This document shows, piece after piece, positions 11,892-23,225 of a stretch of 64,000 bases of DNA. The DNA is from Siderastrea siderea (Eukaryota; Cnidaria; Anthozoa; Scleractinia; Rhizangiidae), in assembly GCA_964030785.1 (NCBI GenBank), contig OZ034975.1:38968069-39032068 (forward strand), in the 5' to 3' direction. The position numbers and the translations under genes are program-made. A model generated the notes under the pieces. That model was not told the origin of the DNA and made no database searches. It worked only from the letters and a program-made list of their open reading frames with translations. How positions within the stretch are numbered: position 1 is the stretch's first letter; every line of letters starts with the position of its first letter.

Positions 11892-14156
11892 TTAAAGTGC
11901 CACTGGGACCAGAATTTTGGTATTCCATATGTTTGCATTTTCGAAAATAGTCTGTGGTTGTTAGTCACCATGCCAAATTTCAACTCATTACGAAGACTGG
12001 AAGTCGCTTTTTTCGGACGGTTTTTGTCGAGATTTTACGGCCGCCATTACAGACCTTTGTTCCGGAAGCTGGCTTGCGAATTAGCGGAAGTGACGTTAGA
12101 GGCTCACCTCGAACCTAGTCAGGCTTCATTCCGTGGGAAGTTTAACTGTTGTCGAGGGAAGATTTCGTGCCAACTGTTTGCTGTACGGCCTTGAAATTTT
12201 CGTTGCTGCAGCAGTTATGAAGGGTATAAACTTGTGTTGTACAATGCTACAACAATAAATCCAACCACCGAGCTGGTATTTCGCTTCACCAAAGCCTTGC
12301 GAGAGGACCCGCAATGGAAAAATGGATAATGTTCGTACTCACACACAGTGCAAATTTCAACCCGAGAGGTATTTTTGTCGGCTGTTCTGATCACTTCACG
12401 GACTAACGTTTCCAGAGGGCTGCTCATGTCGAAGTATCCCACAGGTCGATTATTCCATTGTCCATTCCAACTATATGGGAAGAAAGATCCGGAAAAAACG
12501 AGACGAAAGGTACCTAATCGTAACGCAGTTGAAGGGATAGTTTGTTTCTTTTTCAACGTATCCACCATTGTGCAAAACTTATGTTCTTTCAACGTATTTT
12601 AATATTTATTTTGCTTGTGGAAAACCCTTTCAGTTCTACCGTCTGCTAGCGCAAAGATCTTCGACGTAGTCCTCATAAAATGCATCCTGGGCGACTGCAG
12701 GACCGCCGCGATAAAGCCAATAGTTTGTATTGCTTAGCTTTTTTTTTTTTAATTCCGCGTGTGTTAATTTCAAAGCAGTAATCGCTTAGAAGCATGGACA
12801 GTTCTTTTTTATAGCATACCGTCCTGAATGTCGAGAAACTTTTCTCCTTATTCCCTGTCGCTGAAGAGTCGATTGACATTACTGTTCGATGGGTCGGCTC
12901 GTCTTGCGTGGAAATTTAAGTTGGGAAAAAATATCACACGCCACTATTTGTCTAAGGGTTTTACAATGTTATTTCTTTTAACTGTCATAGCAATCTTAGA
13001 AAATGAACTACCAAGAAAAATGATTAGGTGTCAAGTTATTATTTTTTACGCAATGAATAAAGCAAGTGAAAGCTTCCTTTCCTTGGGGGTCCGCATGTTG
13101 TTGTTGAGCAGCAGAAAATTTTCCTTGTGGCTTTGATTTGCACTACAAATATTTAGATTCCGGTCACACAAGGCCTCCAGTTCTTAAAAAAAGATCTTGG
13201 TTTATTTCACTTTTTTCGGCTCATTTTAAGAATTCTACAAAAACTGTTCAAATTATTTAGAAATGCCAAGCACTTGTGTTTCAATGCATTAAGCGACCAC
13301 TGTACTATGATGGACACGATAGGCTTCACCAGCTGACTGCCAGATGACTACAGCATTACGGCTCTTCAAGAAAGTTTCCCATACTATGCTAAGAATGGCC
13401 AAAAATCTCAATGCTTTACAATATATAATGAATATAAACAACGGCAAACAAAATGTAGCTTCTTTTATTTCTTCAACGAAGCGAACAATAAAATCGATCG
13501 ACCGATGCTAGGGCGGAATTCGCGAGCATCAAATTCTAGAGTTTTTATAGGTGTTTTGTCTAAATTTCCAACGCTTAAAACATCAATTTTTCGAATAGCT
13601 GGTCAGCCATTTATCCGTTTGATAAGAGTTATCCGCTCTTTGAGCAACTTGTGCCTGAACTGTAATCACTGTATAAGCATTATTTCGCGCATATTTTGAA
13701 CTTCCGCCAATAAGGCGAGAAAAACAACTTTGAACATTTTGTTTACAAGCTTACAAGCTAAAATCTCCTACATCAGTTCTTACATCGTACGGTAAGAAAA
13801 ATTTCTTCAATTGCCGAAGTAAATGAATCCTCTGATGCTTCGGAAGCTTAAGACTGTTCCGAATCGTAGAAATACTCTTCAGAGGTTTCGCAGTCGACGG
13901 TAGGCATCTTGAGTCAAAACACAAGGAAACGCGACTGAGGTGAGCCTCTGACGTCACAAGCTATTAATATTGCGCAATCACCCAGGAACACGTTTTCAGT
14001 AATGGCGGACACATTTTACGCAACTTTGGAGCTAAAAATTATTAGGATGGACGATTTCTTGTTCAGTGTTCTGGGTAAATATAGACACAACGCGATATTC
14101 TGCGACAGATTTTGGCCGAAATAAACCAACGAATTTTCGTCTCAGTGGCACTTTAA
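11892..14156. mobile_element. TTAA-flanked inverted-repeat element, 2.3 kb
   Basis: TTAA at 11892-11895 and 14153-14156 flanks AGTGCCACTG at the left and CAGTGGCACT at the right. The outer inverted repeat is short, with weak similarity further in. Frames of 60-125 aa inside have no recognisable domain, so it is either a non-autonomous TTAA element or a chance pairing of short tips. It lies in the large gap between Ig exons. Confidence 0.4.
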
Positions 14157-14186
14157 AATTGACGGATGATACACCGACCCATTGCC

Positions 14187-14350
14187 GCCCGGGTAGCTCA
14201 GATGGTAAAGCACCATTCGGGAGAGCGGGAGGTTGATCGTGGGAACAAAATCACACAGGACCACTAACCAGAATTTTAACCGTTAAGAATATACTGGCTG
14301 GACACCTTACCTTAGTTCAGATGATCGCGACATTGGGGGTGACGTTGGAC
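14187..14350 (+). mobile_element. tRNA-derived SINE-like sequence
   Basis: Begins GCCCGGGTAGCTCAGATGG, which holds a good RNA polymerase III A box (TAGCTCAGATGG at 14194-14205). It is followed by a degraded B-box region (GGTTGATCG) and a ~100-bp tail. This head is typical of tRNA-derived SINEs. No polymerase terminator or clear target duplication was found, so the boundaries are approximate. Confidence 0.45.
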
Positions 14351-14693
14351 CGTTGGTTTTGTCTCTTTCATCTCCGCGCGTAAGAGCAAGGCACGAAATT
14401 TTCTGTTATTTGGTCTTGGATAAAATATGGTTGAGTGGAGGCTGGGCGATGGGCTATCCATCTGTCCCGGAAAGCCTTAGCGACCCCAGATTTTGTTTTG
14501 ATAGCTCACTTTCTTTATCGATTATCTACGTTTATGAAAACCTTAAGAAAAGGAGGGCGAGGATGTGACACTTTCCTGTTACATATCTGGTGTTCCATCT
14601 CCAGATATATCCTGGATTAATGACAGAAATGAGTAAATAAAAAGCTGGTCCCATCTGGATGTTACCAAGCATTAGCAGGAATTACACTGGAGA

Positions 14694-14706
14694 ATACAAG
14701 TGCATA
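14694..14706. repeat. Left target-site duplication of LINE insert
   Basis: ATACAAGTGCATA, identical to 15156-15168; the pair flanks the LINE fragment. Confidence 0.75.
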
Positions 14707-15155
14707 TGTAGAGGAAAGGCCTTGGAACAAGTTGCTGTCTTTACATACCTTAGCAGTATTGTCACCACAACTAGGGGTACAGAGGAAGATATCGAGGCGA
14801 GATGCAGAAAAGCGTAAGTTGCCTTTTCCATGTTAAGACCAGTTTGGAGATCCCAGTACATATCTTTGTGGACAAAGCTGAGAATCTTCAATTCGAACGT
14901 AAAGTCCGTCCTGTTGTATGGATCCAAGACAATGGCGGTTGACCAAGTCAATCATCACCAAGATCCAAGCGTTTATTAGCCGTAGGCTCCGTCACATCCT
15001 TGGAGTCTTCTGGAATCCTCAGGGAGCTAGGAGGAGAGGCAGGTCGAGAAAGGCATGGAGAAGGACAATCAAGCAAGAATACGAGGATACTGGAATGTCC
15101 TGGGAGCAACTAGTGGACGGCAGAAAATCGAATCCGCTGGAGAAAGACTGTATAG
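14707..15155 (+). mobile_element. Non-LTR retrotransposon fragment (reverse-transcriptase C-terminal region)
   Basis: The + strand translation gives the conserved tail of LINE reverse transcriptases: GKALEQVAVFTYLSSIV, TEEDIEARCRKA, SMLRPVWRS, TKLRIFNSNVKSVLLYGS, then (after a one-base shift) TKIQAFISRRLRHILGV, then NPQGARRRGRSRKAWRR. One in-frame stop, one frameshift and an internal deletion between the last two blocks make it inactive. At 449 bp it is a heavily 5'-truncated or rearranged insertion. Confidence 0.75.
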
Positions 15156-15168
15156 ATACAAGTGCATA
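15156..15168. repeat. Right target-site duplication of LINE insert
   Basis: ATACAAGTGCATA, identical to 14694-14706. Confidence 0.75.
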
Positions 15169-15235
15169 GCAAGTGACGCATGCCGCAATGACAGCTGTTA
15201 TAGTATAAAGTTCAAGATAACAGTCGGATTAAATG

Positions 15236-16064
15236 TGCGGTCCATGTGATCCCAACGTTTCAGAATACACGTTCATAGTATTAAGTTTTCTTTCGCACTT
15301 CTTTCTCCATGTTAGGAGTTTTCGGGTAATCACTTTATCATTCAACTTGACGGCATCTTGCAACACCTCAATAGACAACAGCCGACCTTTTGATCCACAA
15401 TGGAAAGTGCGAATGCCAAGACAATCAATACATCACGACAGCCGACCGCTAAGATACCAGTTTCTAGTCAAAACAATAAAAATGGCTAACCTTCAGTTTC
15501 TTAAAACCTCAGTGACGATCGAAATGCACCAATCAACAGCAACGCGAGTGTTGCAAATGAACTCATACACAACAGTCGATCCTGTTCGCCAAGCGGAGGA
15601 CAGTACTGAAGCGGACACTTCTCGATCTGCATCTTAGTAACTGTATCCTGTGACAGACAATAAAAATGCTCTGATTCCAGTTGTTAAAAGAATTGTTAGT
15701 TTGGTTTTTTTTTTTGCAAGATAGCAAGATAAAATGTTCCTTTTTTCAATTTCAAAGTAAAGTGTTCTATTAATAGGAAAATACAGCCTGAGATGTCACG
15801 AGCCTGAGTATGAATATACTACCATCGAAATTACAAGCAATGAAAGTATTGTAAACAATCACAAAAAACTTGCTCCATCGTAAATAATTTGCTGAAGTGA
15901 GAACAAACTCGCAAGGTTTATATTTTTGAAAATAAAATTCAGATTATTTTTAGATTAGATGTGATGACCTAAAACGTTTTAAGCACATAATGTTTGTTTC
16001 AACTATTGTGATGTTCTCCATGCGAAATCCTTTTTTACAAGTCTTCTCTCTCTGCTTTTTTTAG
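15236..16064. other. Intron of the Ig gene
   Basis: No supported exon. It ends in a long pyrimidine tract and TTTAG before the next Ig exon. Confidence 0.6.
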
Positions 16065-16319
16065 ATCCTCCTACAGCTACAGAAAAGTGTCATACTATTC
16101 GAATGCCCGAAGGAAGCACTGTTTCGCTTTCTTGTCCCACTGATGGAAATCCTTTCCCTAATATTATATGGCACAAAGGAAGCGAGCTCTGTGGTACCAT
16201 GCTGTCCAGAGGAAAAAAATTGAAATTTTCAGAAGCTATGTCTAATAACAGTGGATGGTATACATGTTTTGCAAATAACTCCTTGGGGACAGTTAGTGTC
16301 AGTCTTTATCTTTTGATTG
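16065..16319 (+). CDS. Ig-domain exon 5
   Basis: An 85-codon phase 1-1 exon between CTTTTTTTAG and GTAAGTT. It encodes an intact Ig domain: SLSCPT, core tryptophan in IIWHKG, and SGWYTCFANNS, followed by a G strand ending VSLYLLIG. An extra cysteine pair (EKCHTI and ELCGTM) could add a second disulphide. Spacing and phase match exons 1-4, so it is probably the most membrane-proximal Ig domain. Confidence 0.85.
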
Positions 16320-16888
16320 GTAAGTTGTTTTTAGAGTTCTCAGGTAGTATCTAACAACGGGTAGCACATAAGGATGGACTAGTCCCAGGTAGTGGGTCCC
16401 GTGGGACCTAGACCCTATTGTGAGGGACTCTTTTTCATCTAGACATTTAGTCGTGGAACAAGTATTAAGTCGCTGTGACTTTCCCTATTAATTCAGACGT
16501 GTCCCTTGCTCGTGTATATAATAAACTTTGCGAGAAAACCATTTTGGAATTAAATTATCTACACGGTTTTTACTATATTGAAAATTACATAAAGTATATT
16601 TTGAGAATGACATAAGATATCCAATGAGTAAGTAAATAAAAAAAAAAACAACCAAGCATGAGCCAAATCAGGGCTGGCGCCCGGCTAGTACCCTCGTGTA
16701 AGACTACAGAGGACCTGTCCCTGCGACTTATCCCGTCTCGTGCACACCGGGTACGTTGTGGGGTTTCTTTTATACTCACAGAGAGGAACGTTACCAGTGG
16801 CCTTTAAACTAACTGTTTGACTTTCTCAAAGTGCAGTTGAATGATCTAATAAGCGATTTCTGCTAACAATTTCCTTCTTTTTTTGTAG
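16320..16888 (+). other. Intron of the Ig gene
   Basis: Bounded by GTAAGTT and CTTTTTTTGTAG. A small GTGGGTCCCGTGGGACC palindromic patch near 16395 has no assigned role. Confidence 0.55.
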
Positions 16889-16971
16889 AAACCATGAGTA
16901 CTCTTAAGGTATCACTAACCGTCACAAACAAAAACTGCAACGACTTTCTAGAAAAGGAGTTCCTTACCGAG
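16889..16971 (+). CDS. Membrane-proximal exon of the Ig gene
   Basis: A phase-1 acceptor (TTTTTTGTAG) opens a frame reading ETMSTLKVSLTVTNKNCNDF, then LEKEFLTE. It can end at a weak donor after GAG (16971, GTTTGC) or read on 13 codons to a TGA. Joining at the weak donor to the exon at 17711 keeps phase 0 and gives FLTE-IAKQLQHLGIQG, a helix-strand pattern I associate with the juxtamembrane segment of cnidarian Ig receptors. The choice between terminal and internal exon is inference. Confidence 0.5.
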
Positions 16972-17710
16972 GTTTGCAATAGTATTTACCTGCCACTCCT
17001 CAACTGATTGTTAAAAAAAAAACACTGATAGGCTATAATTGCCGAGAATAAGGAATTCTTAAACAGTTACTTCTTCCAGGGTGTGAAAATTTTCGGAAAA
17101 TATTATTAAGAAGATATTGAGGTGCTCCCGACTGTATTTGTCTAACAGCAATGACATTTGAGTACGTGCTGGAAGAAATTAGGCGCTGCGTGCTGTCCCC
17201 ATTCTCATCGCCAGGTCGTAAAGGCTTCTTTGCTTACATTTTGTTACGTCAGCTGTTCTTTGATCTCTAAGGAGTCGATTAATGAAAATTTCCAGCCCGG
17301 GCTGAAATTTCCAGTCCGGTTTGTGCTTTCCTGCAAATTTTCCTGGCCCAATTTTTAGCATTGCGCCCGGCCGAAATTCGCCGTGTAATCGCAACAAACT
17401 TTCAGCCCGGTAGGCAGACGAAATTTCAGCCAGGGCTGAAATTCGCCATATACCCGGCCCCTAAAAAGCAGGACAAGAGGAACAGGCGTCTATATTTGAA
17501 ACTCGTCCGCGATCTCTAACTGTTATAGTGAATAAGTGAATCATCTGGTAGTGGCGAAATTGCCTTTTTTTTGGCATTGCTTTTTTCGGTTTTTAGACCA
17601 TGGGTTTGCTTTGAAGTTTTCCGCTTGTCTGGTATATTCCAGTTAGTTATTCTTTCTATGCAGAAAGTATATAGCTTTCGATCACTCATTAATTTTAATT
17701 TTATTTTTAG
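16972..17710 (+). other. Probable intron
   Basis: Ends in TTTTATTTTTAG. A patch near 17290-17450 repeats AATTTCAGCC(C/A)GGGCTGAAATT, an inverted-repeat motif. Confidence 0.45.
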
Positions 17711-17797
17711 ATTGCTAAACAACTTCAACATCTAGGCATCCAAGGCGCAGAAATCGAAAGAAAGCGGTACGACCTTCTCCCACTTATAGGCGCATAA
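17711..17797 (+). CDS. Candidate exon after the Ig domains
   Basis: The frame opened by TTTTTAG reads IAKQLQHLGIQGAEIERKR and then either stops at TAA (17795) or splices at GCG|GTACGA (17766). It continues the FLTE end of the previous exon in phase 0. Short exons like this cannot be proven without transcripts. Confidence 0.4.
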   Translation: MAKQLQHLGIQGAEIERKRYDLLPLIGA

Positions 17798-18036
17798 GAA
17801 ATGTTGTTGTCAGCCCTTGTCGCGCATAACACAGTCGTTATTATGTTTTTGCAAGCAAAAATTAAATATTTAAGCTATTTCTTTTAAAGATGACTTGTCA
17901 CATTTGAACTGGCAATCCTACACTTGCCTCTCTAAAAGGTTATTGCTATTGCCGCGTGGTCAGCAAATACTCGGCATAAATGAGTCCCGAGTAATGAGTA
18001 ATGAGAAAAAACAATAGCATGAATATATATGAATAC

Positions 18037-18845
18037 TTAAGAGCGGCTATCCGTAACTTTCACCTAGGACCATGGAAGATAGAAAAATCGAAAATTGCCA
18101 AACTTTGTCACAATAAAGGTGTTCCCAAGCCATTTATAAAAATATAAGTTTTAGTTTATTCCGGTAAATATTTTACCGTTACGACGACTTTATCATTCCG
18201 ATGGCTCGGGAGCGAGTAAAAACGACTTGAAAGTGTCACTTAAATCAACCGCTCGTCTTGCATTGTGAAGACAGAAATATCAGTATCAAAGCCATGTAGT
18301 ATAAGTAGGATATTCCCTTGTCATGTTTGTTTTGTCAAATTTGAATTCGATCGAGACCAGAATTTTTAACAGATTTTTAAAATTTAACCGTTTCGAGCGG
18401 CATAGTCGCACGCTAAAAAATGGCGAAATTCAGGACCAAAAAAAGCACTCTGGTATATGGCTTTCGCTGCTGAGACTACACTTGTTGGAATAAGCAATCT
18501 TTCCTCTACGATTTTATGAAAAAAAAAATTTGGGTAAATGAAATGGTAAATTTTGGGAGCGCTTTATCTACACCCTATTTTCCAAGCGAAGACGACCTTT
18601 TGACCTTGACAGGCGGGGAAGTAATGACCAGCGTTTTCAAATAACACGCGCTAATTCCATTTTTTAAAGAAAAGTTTCAGAATGTTTGGTACTTACTAAT
18701 TAATAGAACCTCAAATAAAGTCATCAGCCGAAAACAGGACAGGTTTTCGCTCGCAAATACGTTTTTTTGGCAAAGGCAAACTTTGGTTGTTGGTGATTAA
18801 TATCGGTAAATTTGCATAAATTTGAAACATTTTTCTTTCACAACA
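18037..18845 (+). repeat. Left inverted arm
   Basis: Mirror of 22435-23225. It includes the block TTTTGACCTTGACAGGCGGG near 18598 that returns as its complement near 22650. Confidence 0.8.
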
Positions 18846-19739
18846 AAGTCGGTTTTCTGCCTTCAGTTTTTTCCAAGAAGATTCATATGTTTCCTTCTGT
18901 TGTTAGCAAGTCTTAGCAAATCTAGACTGGTTGGATTTCGCCGAGTCTTTTCCGATATCGACGTTCCATACGGCCTTGGACTCTGACTCAAACAAAGAAA
19001 CCTCACATGTTCTCTTATCAATATATACCAGTCCGGCACATATCCTGCAACGATCTCTGATATGCATCCTGAAACGAAGGAAAAGACTCGGCGCCCAAAT
19101 AGACTAGTTCAGGGCAATGGCATTTGGTCGCACAAATTGATTCACAAAACAAAGCGCGGCCGGCCCACCAAAAGCGCGGCTCATCGCCAGGTTTCGCACT
19201 AAACAACTAGAATACCTATAGAATGTCTCTGAATTTTTGCAAGGCCTAAAAAAAATTTTCACGAGAGATATAGTAAATTGAAGATGAACAAGCGCTGGAG
19301 AAAACAAGCAAAATTGACGTGTGTATCGAAAGTAAAACCTCACCTAAGCACACATTTCGCCGCCATTTTCCACAATATCCTGCACAACACTTCTTCAATG
19401 CTGTCTTTGTTGTTGTGTTACTAATAGAAGGGGAAAGCAGGCTGGGAAGGCTCGAAAAAATGCAAATTAAAACTTTCACTTGAATCTACTCGGTGATATT
19501 TCAAAGCCACCATGTTGTGACGTCACGCTATTGTTTCGCACATTTCCACAAGTGGAAATGCTCTGGACTGTTAATATTTGATACCCTATTTCAGACGAGA
19601 CACTAACCCTATTTTGTTTACGTAACCAGTTGAGAAGGGCTTCAAATTTCCAGCGTTAATCAAACCTCAGTTCTTTGGAGAAGAAAATTAATAAAAAGAT
19701 AGCTTCTTGTAAGAACCTTACCAGATCCCATATCAGAGT

Positions 19740-20012
19740 GCACAAACCTCACGCTATTTCAGACCAAAATGGTCAAAATCTATACGCTATTTCAGACCAT
19801 AAAGGCTCAAAAACCATACCCTTTAGTGCCACACATACCAATATAGCTTATATAAGGGAGTACCCCCCCCCCCCGGGGCACAAACCTCACTCTATTTCAG
19901 AGCAAAAAGGTCAAAATCTATGTCCTATTTCAGACCAAAAAGGCTCAAAAACCATACCCTTTGGCGTCGCACATAACCTATATAGCTTATGTAAGGGAGT
20001 ACCCCCCTCCCC
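19740..20012. repeat. Tandem repeat, two ~143-bp units
   Basis: Two copies of CACAAACCTCAC(G/T)CTATTTCAG followed by GGCTCAAAAACCATACCCTT and ending TAAGGGAGTACCCCCC. Open frames through it (for example 19675-20205) are repeat translations, not genes. Confidence 0.75.
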
Positions 20013-20337
20013 TGGGTGCGCTATAAATCTTTTGTGTGGAATAAAACTGCTGAGTTTTGTATGCTTTCCGGTAAACTGTTTCATTCATCCCAATCCGCTA
20101 CGGCTCAAAGGGGTGGGATCGGGGATCAGAAGGGTGGGATCTAGGACCACAGCCATTGGATCAGGAATCACAGACCATGGGATCGGGATCAGCAGTTTCT
20201 TATAGGGATCAGGGACCAGGCTGTACCACATTTGTGGGATCAGGGACGAAAATTGGTCACGCTTTTGGAATCAAGGAACAGAAATTTGCGTACAAAAATG
20301 GGATCAGCGATGAAAAAACATACCTCGTTACCACCCT

Positions 20338-20449
20338 GTTATTAACTCTCGCTAGCTCGGGACCGTACTAGGAGAATATTGCCCTCAGTCTTTCTTGTAC
20401 GACCTCGGGCAATATTCTCCCAGTACGGCCCTCGCGCTCAGTTAATAAG
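20338..20449. repeat. Foldback hairpin element
   Basis: Arms GTTATTAACTCTCGCTAGCT... and its complement meet around a ~25-base centre; both contain GTACT(A/G)GGAGAATATTGCC. It is the same family as the hairpin at 21651. Confidence 0.7.
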
Positions 20450-21650
20450 AAGTAATTGTTATATGGCAAGCAATTCTTCAGTCTAAATCGAGTGTTCTGA
20501 TTGGTTAGTTTTCGGTCGGGATTTTACAGTACGGACCATTACCATGGAAAAGGTCCTTTTTGGATTTTTTTTTCGTGCTACCGCTCCGGCAAAATTCAAA
20601 CTGTGAAAACGCAAGAAGATAAAAAAAGGAAAGGTTTGGAGCTGGTACAGAACAAATGAACGAGGTAAACACGTCTGTTTAGAAAAAGCGCTCTTCAATT
20701 AACTTCACCGACTGCGCCAACGTTCTTCAGTGACAGTGTGTGTTTATTGTTTTTTTGTACGGCTATAGACTGTAAGCTGTAAAGACCCGAGTACATCGGC
20801 CAAGACTTAAACAATAATTATTAAAATTCAGCATTAACAAAAGAGTACGTTTCTCACAAGAAAACCTCACGGCGACAAAAAATGAAAACTGCAAAACAAC
20901 TAGCAAACGGCTTTCATCGGCAACTGTAAATCGAAAGAAACGATCACGTTCTTGTCTAGTTTAATATTCGCCATCGCTTCAGTCAGCACTTTCCACAAGA
21001 ACAAATTAAAGCGACACATACATGCATTAAACTAACAGTGTACCTTGATTCCTCAGCGAGATTTTTTCTCTTTTAGTGCACGTCCTTGAAAATAATTTTA
21101 GCTTGTTCACAAGTCCGCTTTTGCTGTAGCTCGCGCTAAAAACAACTTTGTCAGGTGCGACGAAAATTTGCTCCCAGCATCCACAAAGTCCTCCATAAAG
21201 CCACTGAAGCAAACAACTTGCAGTATTTGATGGAGAGATAATTTCCACTGTCTTTTTTTAAGTTCGAGTGTTCCTTTGTTCACATTACAGACTAACACGC
21301 TGCCACAATTTCCAGAGTTTGAGAAGTACGTTTGTGATTCAGTTTTATCGCGGCCTTTTCAATATTCTTCTTTTTCCCGAATTGTCTCTGCCCATAACGA
21401 AGAAGTATTTTCAAATAAAACTTTATTGTGTTGTAGAGGACGACGAAAAACTGACACGTATAATAGAAGTAGAGCAGTTTTCATTCAAGAGCCACGCAAG
21501 TTTTTGCGGATCGACAGCAACGATCATGAAACTGATTCGAAAGCCAGTTAAAATCGCTGGCTTCTTTCCTTGACACCGCGCCGGAAATTGACTTGAATGA
21601 ACTACCGGAAGTGTTGTTTGGTACGAAAAATGATGCCATATAATAAACTA

Positions 21651-21793
21651 CTTACTAACTTCACTTGCTCGGGGCCGTACTAGGGAATATTGGCCCTCGG
21701 TCGTTTTTGTACGGACCTCGCTGCGCTCGGTCCGTACTGCCACGACCTCGGGCCAATATTCCCCAGTACGGCCCTCGCGTTCAGTTAGTAAGA
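21651..21793. repeat. Foldback hairpin element
   Basis: Arms start CTTACTAACTTCACTTGCTC and end with the complement. The centre holds a second palindrome, ACGGACCTCGCTGCGCTCGG flanked by complementary bases. Related to 20338-20449. Confidence 0.7.
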
Positions 21794-22434
21794 GGTTAGT
21801 AACACACTGGACGTTCGCTGGGTTGTCTGAACTAGCCCCACAACTTCCTCCAACTATTTCCGAATACCCACACAAAGCCATGGTAGTTTATGAGGTTTGA
21901 CAGACTGGTGGCGTTCCAAACAGTTCAACCTTGTGTCGGGATTTTTTGTCACGAGGCATGTTTGTTACATCAGGATTGTGGAAGTATTTCGCAACTTCAG
22001 GTATAATGACCGGTAACTTTATTTGGCTCTTATATTTCTTTGGTTAAGAACTTTGAGATAATTTTACATTCCACAGTACTAATGCTATAAAGACTGGTTT
22101 GAATTTTAAAACAGTTCATTGCACTAGCAGCAAAGTTTTAGACATCTCTTTTGTTTCTCGTCCATTCCTGCGCATAGGCCGAGTCGTTGCTGACAGCTGT
22201 TTGCATTTGCCTGGCCATGTGGTTTTGTAATCTAAGACCACTGTGTATTGCGTGACAGTATATCCATCACTTACCCAAAAATGTTCGACGGTTGTAATCA
22301 GTTGTCATGGGCGGCTAGTAGAAATCTCGTCATTTCTTCGCAGAAAATGGTTATTAAGGTGCGATTTGCTACACAGATAGTTAAGTAATGCTTTACTAGT
22401 TCTCGTTGGTATTTTTACTTTAGAAACAAGGAAG

Positions 22435-23225
22435 GTAAAACGAATTTCTTGTGAAAAATTATGCAAATTTGCCGATGTTAATCGCTAACAACCAAAGTTT
22501 CCCTTGGCCAAAAAAACGTATTTGCTAGCGAAAACCTGTCCTGTTTTCGGCTGATGTCACTTTATTTGAGGTTCAATTAATTAGCAAGTACCAAACATTG
22601 TGAAACTTTTCTTTAAAAAATAGAATTAGCGCGTGTTTACTTCCCCGCCTGTCAAGGTCAAAAGGTCGTCTTCGCCTGGAAAATAGGGTGTAGATAAAGC
22701 GCTCCCAAAATTTACCATTTCATTTACCCAAAAATTTTTTTTTCATAAAATCGTAGAGGAAAGATTGCTTATTCCAACAAGTGTAGTCTCAGCAGCGAAA
22801 GCCATATATCAGAGTGCTTTTTTTGGTCCTGAATTTCGCCATTTTTTAGCGTGCGACTATGCAGCTCGAAACGGTTAAATTTTAAAAATCTGTTAAAAAT
22901 TCTGGTCTCGATCGAATTCAAATTTGACAAAACAAACATGACAAGGGAATATCCTACTTATACTACATGGCTTTGATACTGATATTTCTGTCTTCACAAT
23001 GCAAGACGAGCGGTTGATTTAAGTGACACTTTCAAGTCGTTTTTACTCGCTCCCGAGCCATCGGAATGATAAAGTCGTCGTAACGGTAAAATATCTACCG
23101 AAATAAACTGAAACTTATATTTTTATAAATGGTTTGGGAAGACCTTTATTGTGACAAAGTTTGGCAATTTTCGATTTTTCTATCTTCCATGGTCCTAGGT
23201 GAAAGTTACGGATAGCCGCTCTTAA
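22435..23225 (-). repeat. Right inverted arm
   Basis: Inverted copy of 18037-18845, ending in CGGATAGCCGCTCTTAA. Confidence 0.8.

Larger units (their letters stand above)
14540..15235 (+). pseudogene. Ig-domain exon disrupted by a LINE insertion
   Basis: The left part reads an Ig domain (GEDVTLSCYISGVPSPDISW), then shifts frame after a stop (NDRNE*). It continues as SISRNYTGEYKCI up to 14706. The reading resumes after 15155 as YKCIASDACRNDSCY and a G strand (IKFKITVG). The insert between is a retrotransposon fragment flanked by a 13-bp duplication. Removing the insert restores Ig continuity but not the upstream frameshift, so this exon would be dead or skipped. It lies between live-looking Ig exons at 9168 and 16065. 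Confidence 0.7.
18037..23225. mobile_element. TTAA-flanked element with ~800-bp inverted arms
   Basis: The sequence from TTAAGAGCGGCTATCCG (18037) reappears inverted as CGGATAGCCGCTCTTAA ending at 23225. The mirror match extends about 800 bp inward with scattered substitutions. TTAA at both tips suggests a piggyBac/Kolobok-like target duplication. No transposase is recognisable in the ~3.6-kb centre, which instead holds a tandem repeat and two foldback elements, so this copy is non-autonomous. Long arms like these could also come from an inverted duplication. Confidence 0.6.

Noticed and set aside
11862..13136. Several 60-125 aa frames inside the TTAA-flanked 2.3-kb element
   Set aside because: No domain patterns, overlapping on both strands, and typical of AT-rich noncoding DNA.
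19675..20205. 176-aa frame
   Set aside because: Translation of a tandem repeat (duplicated HAISDQ.. / HSISEQ.. phrases) with no domain.
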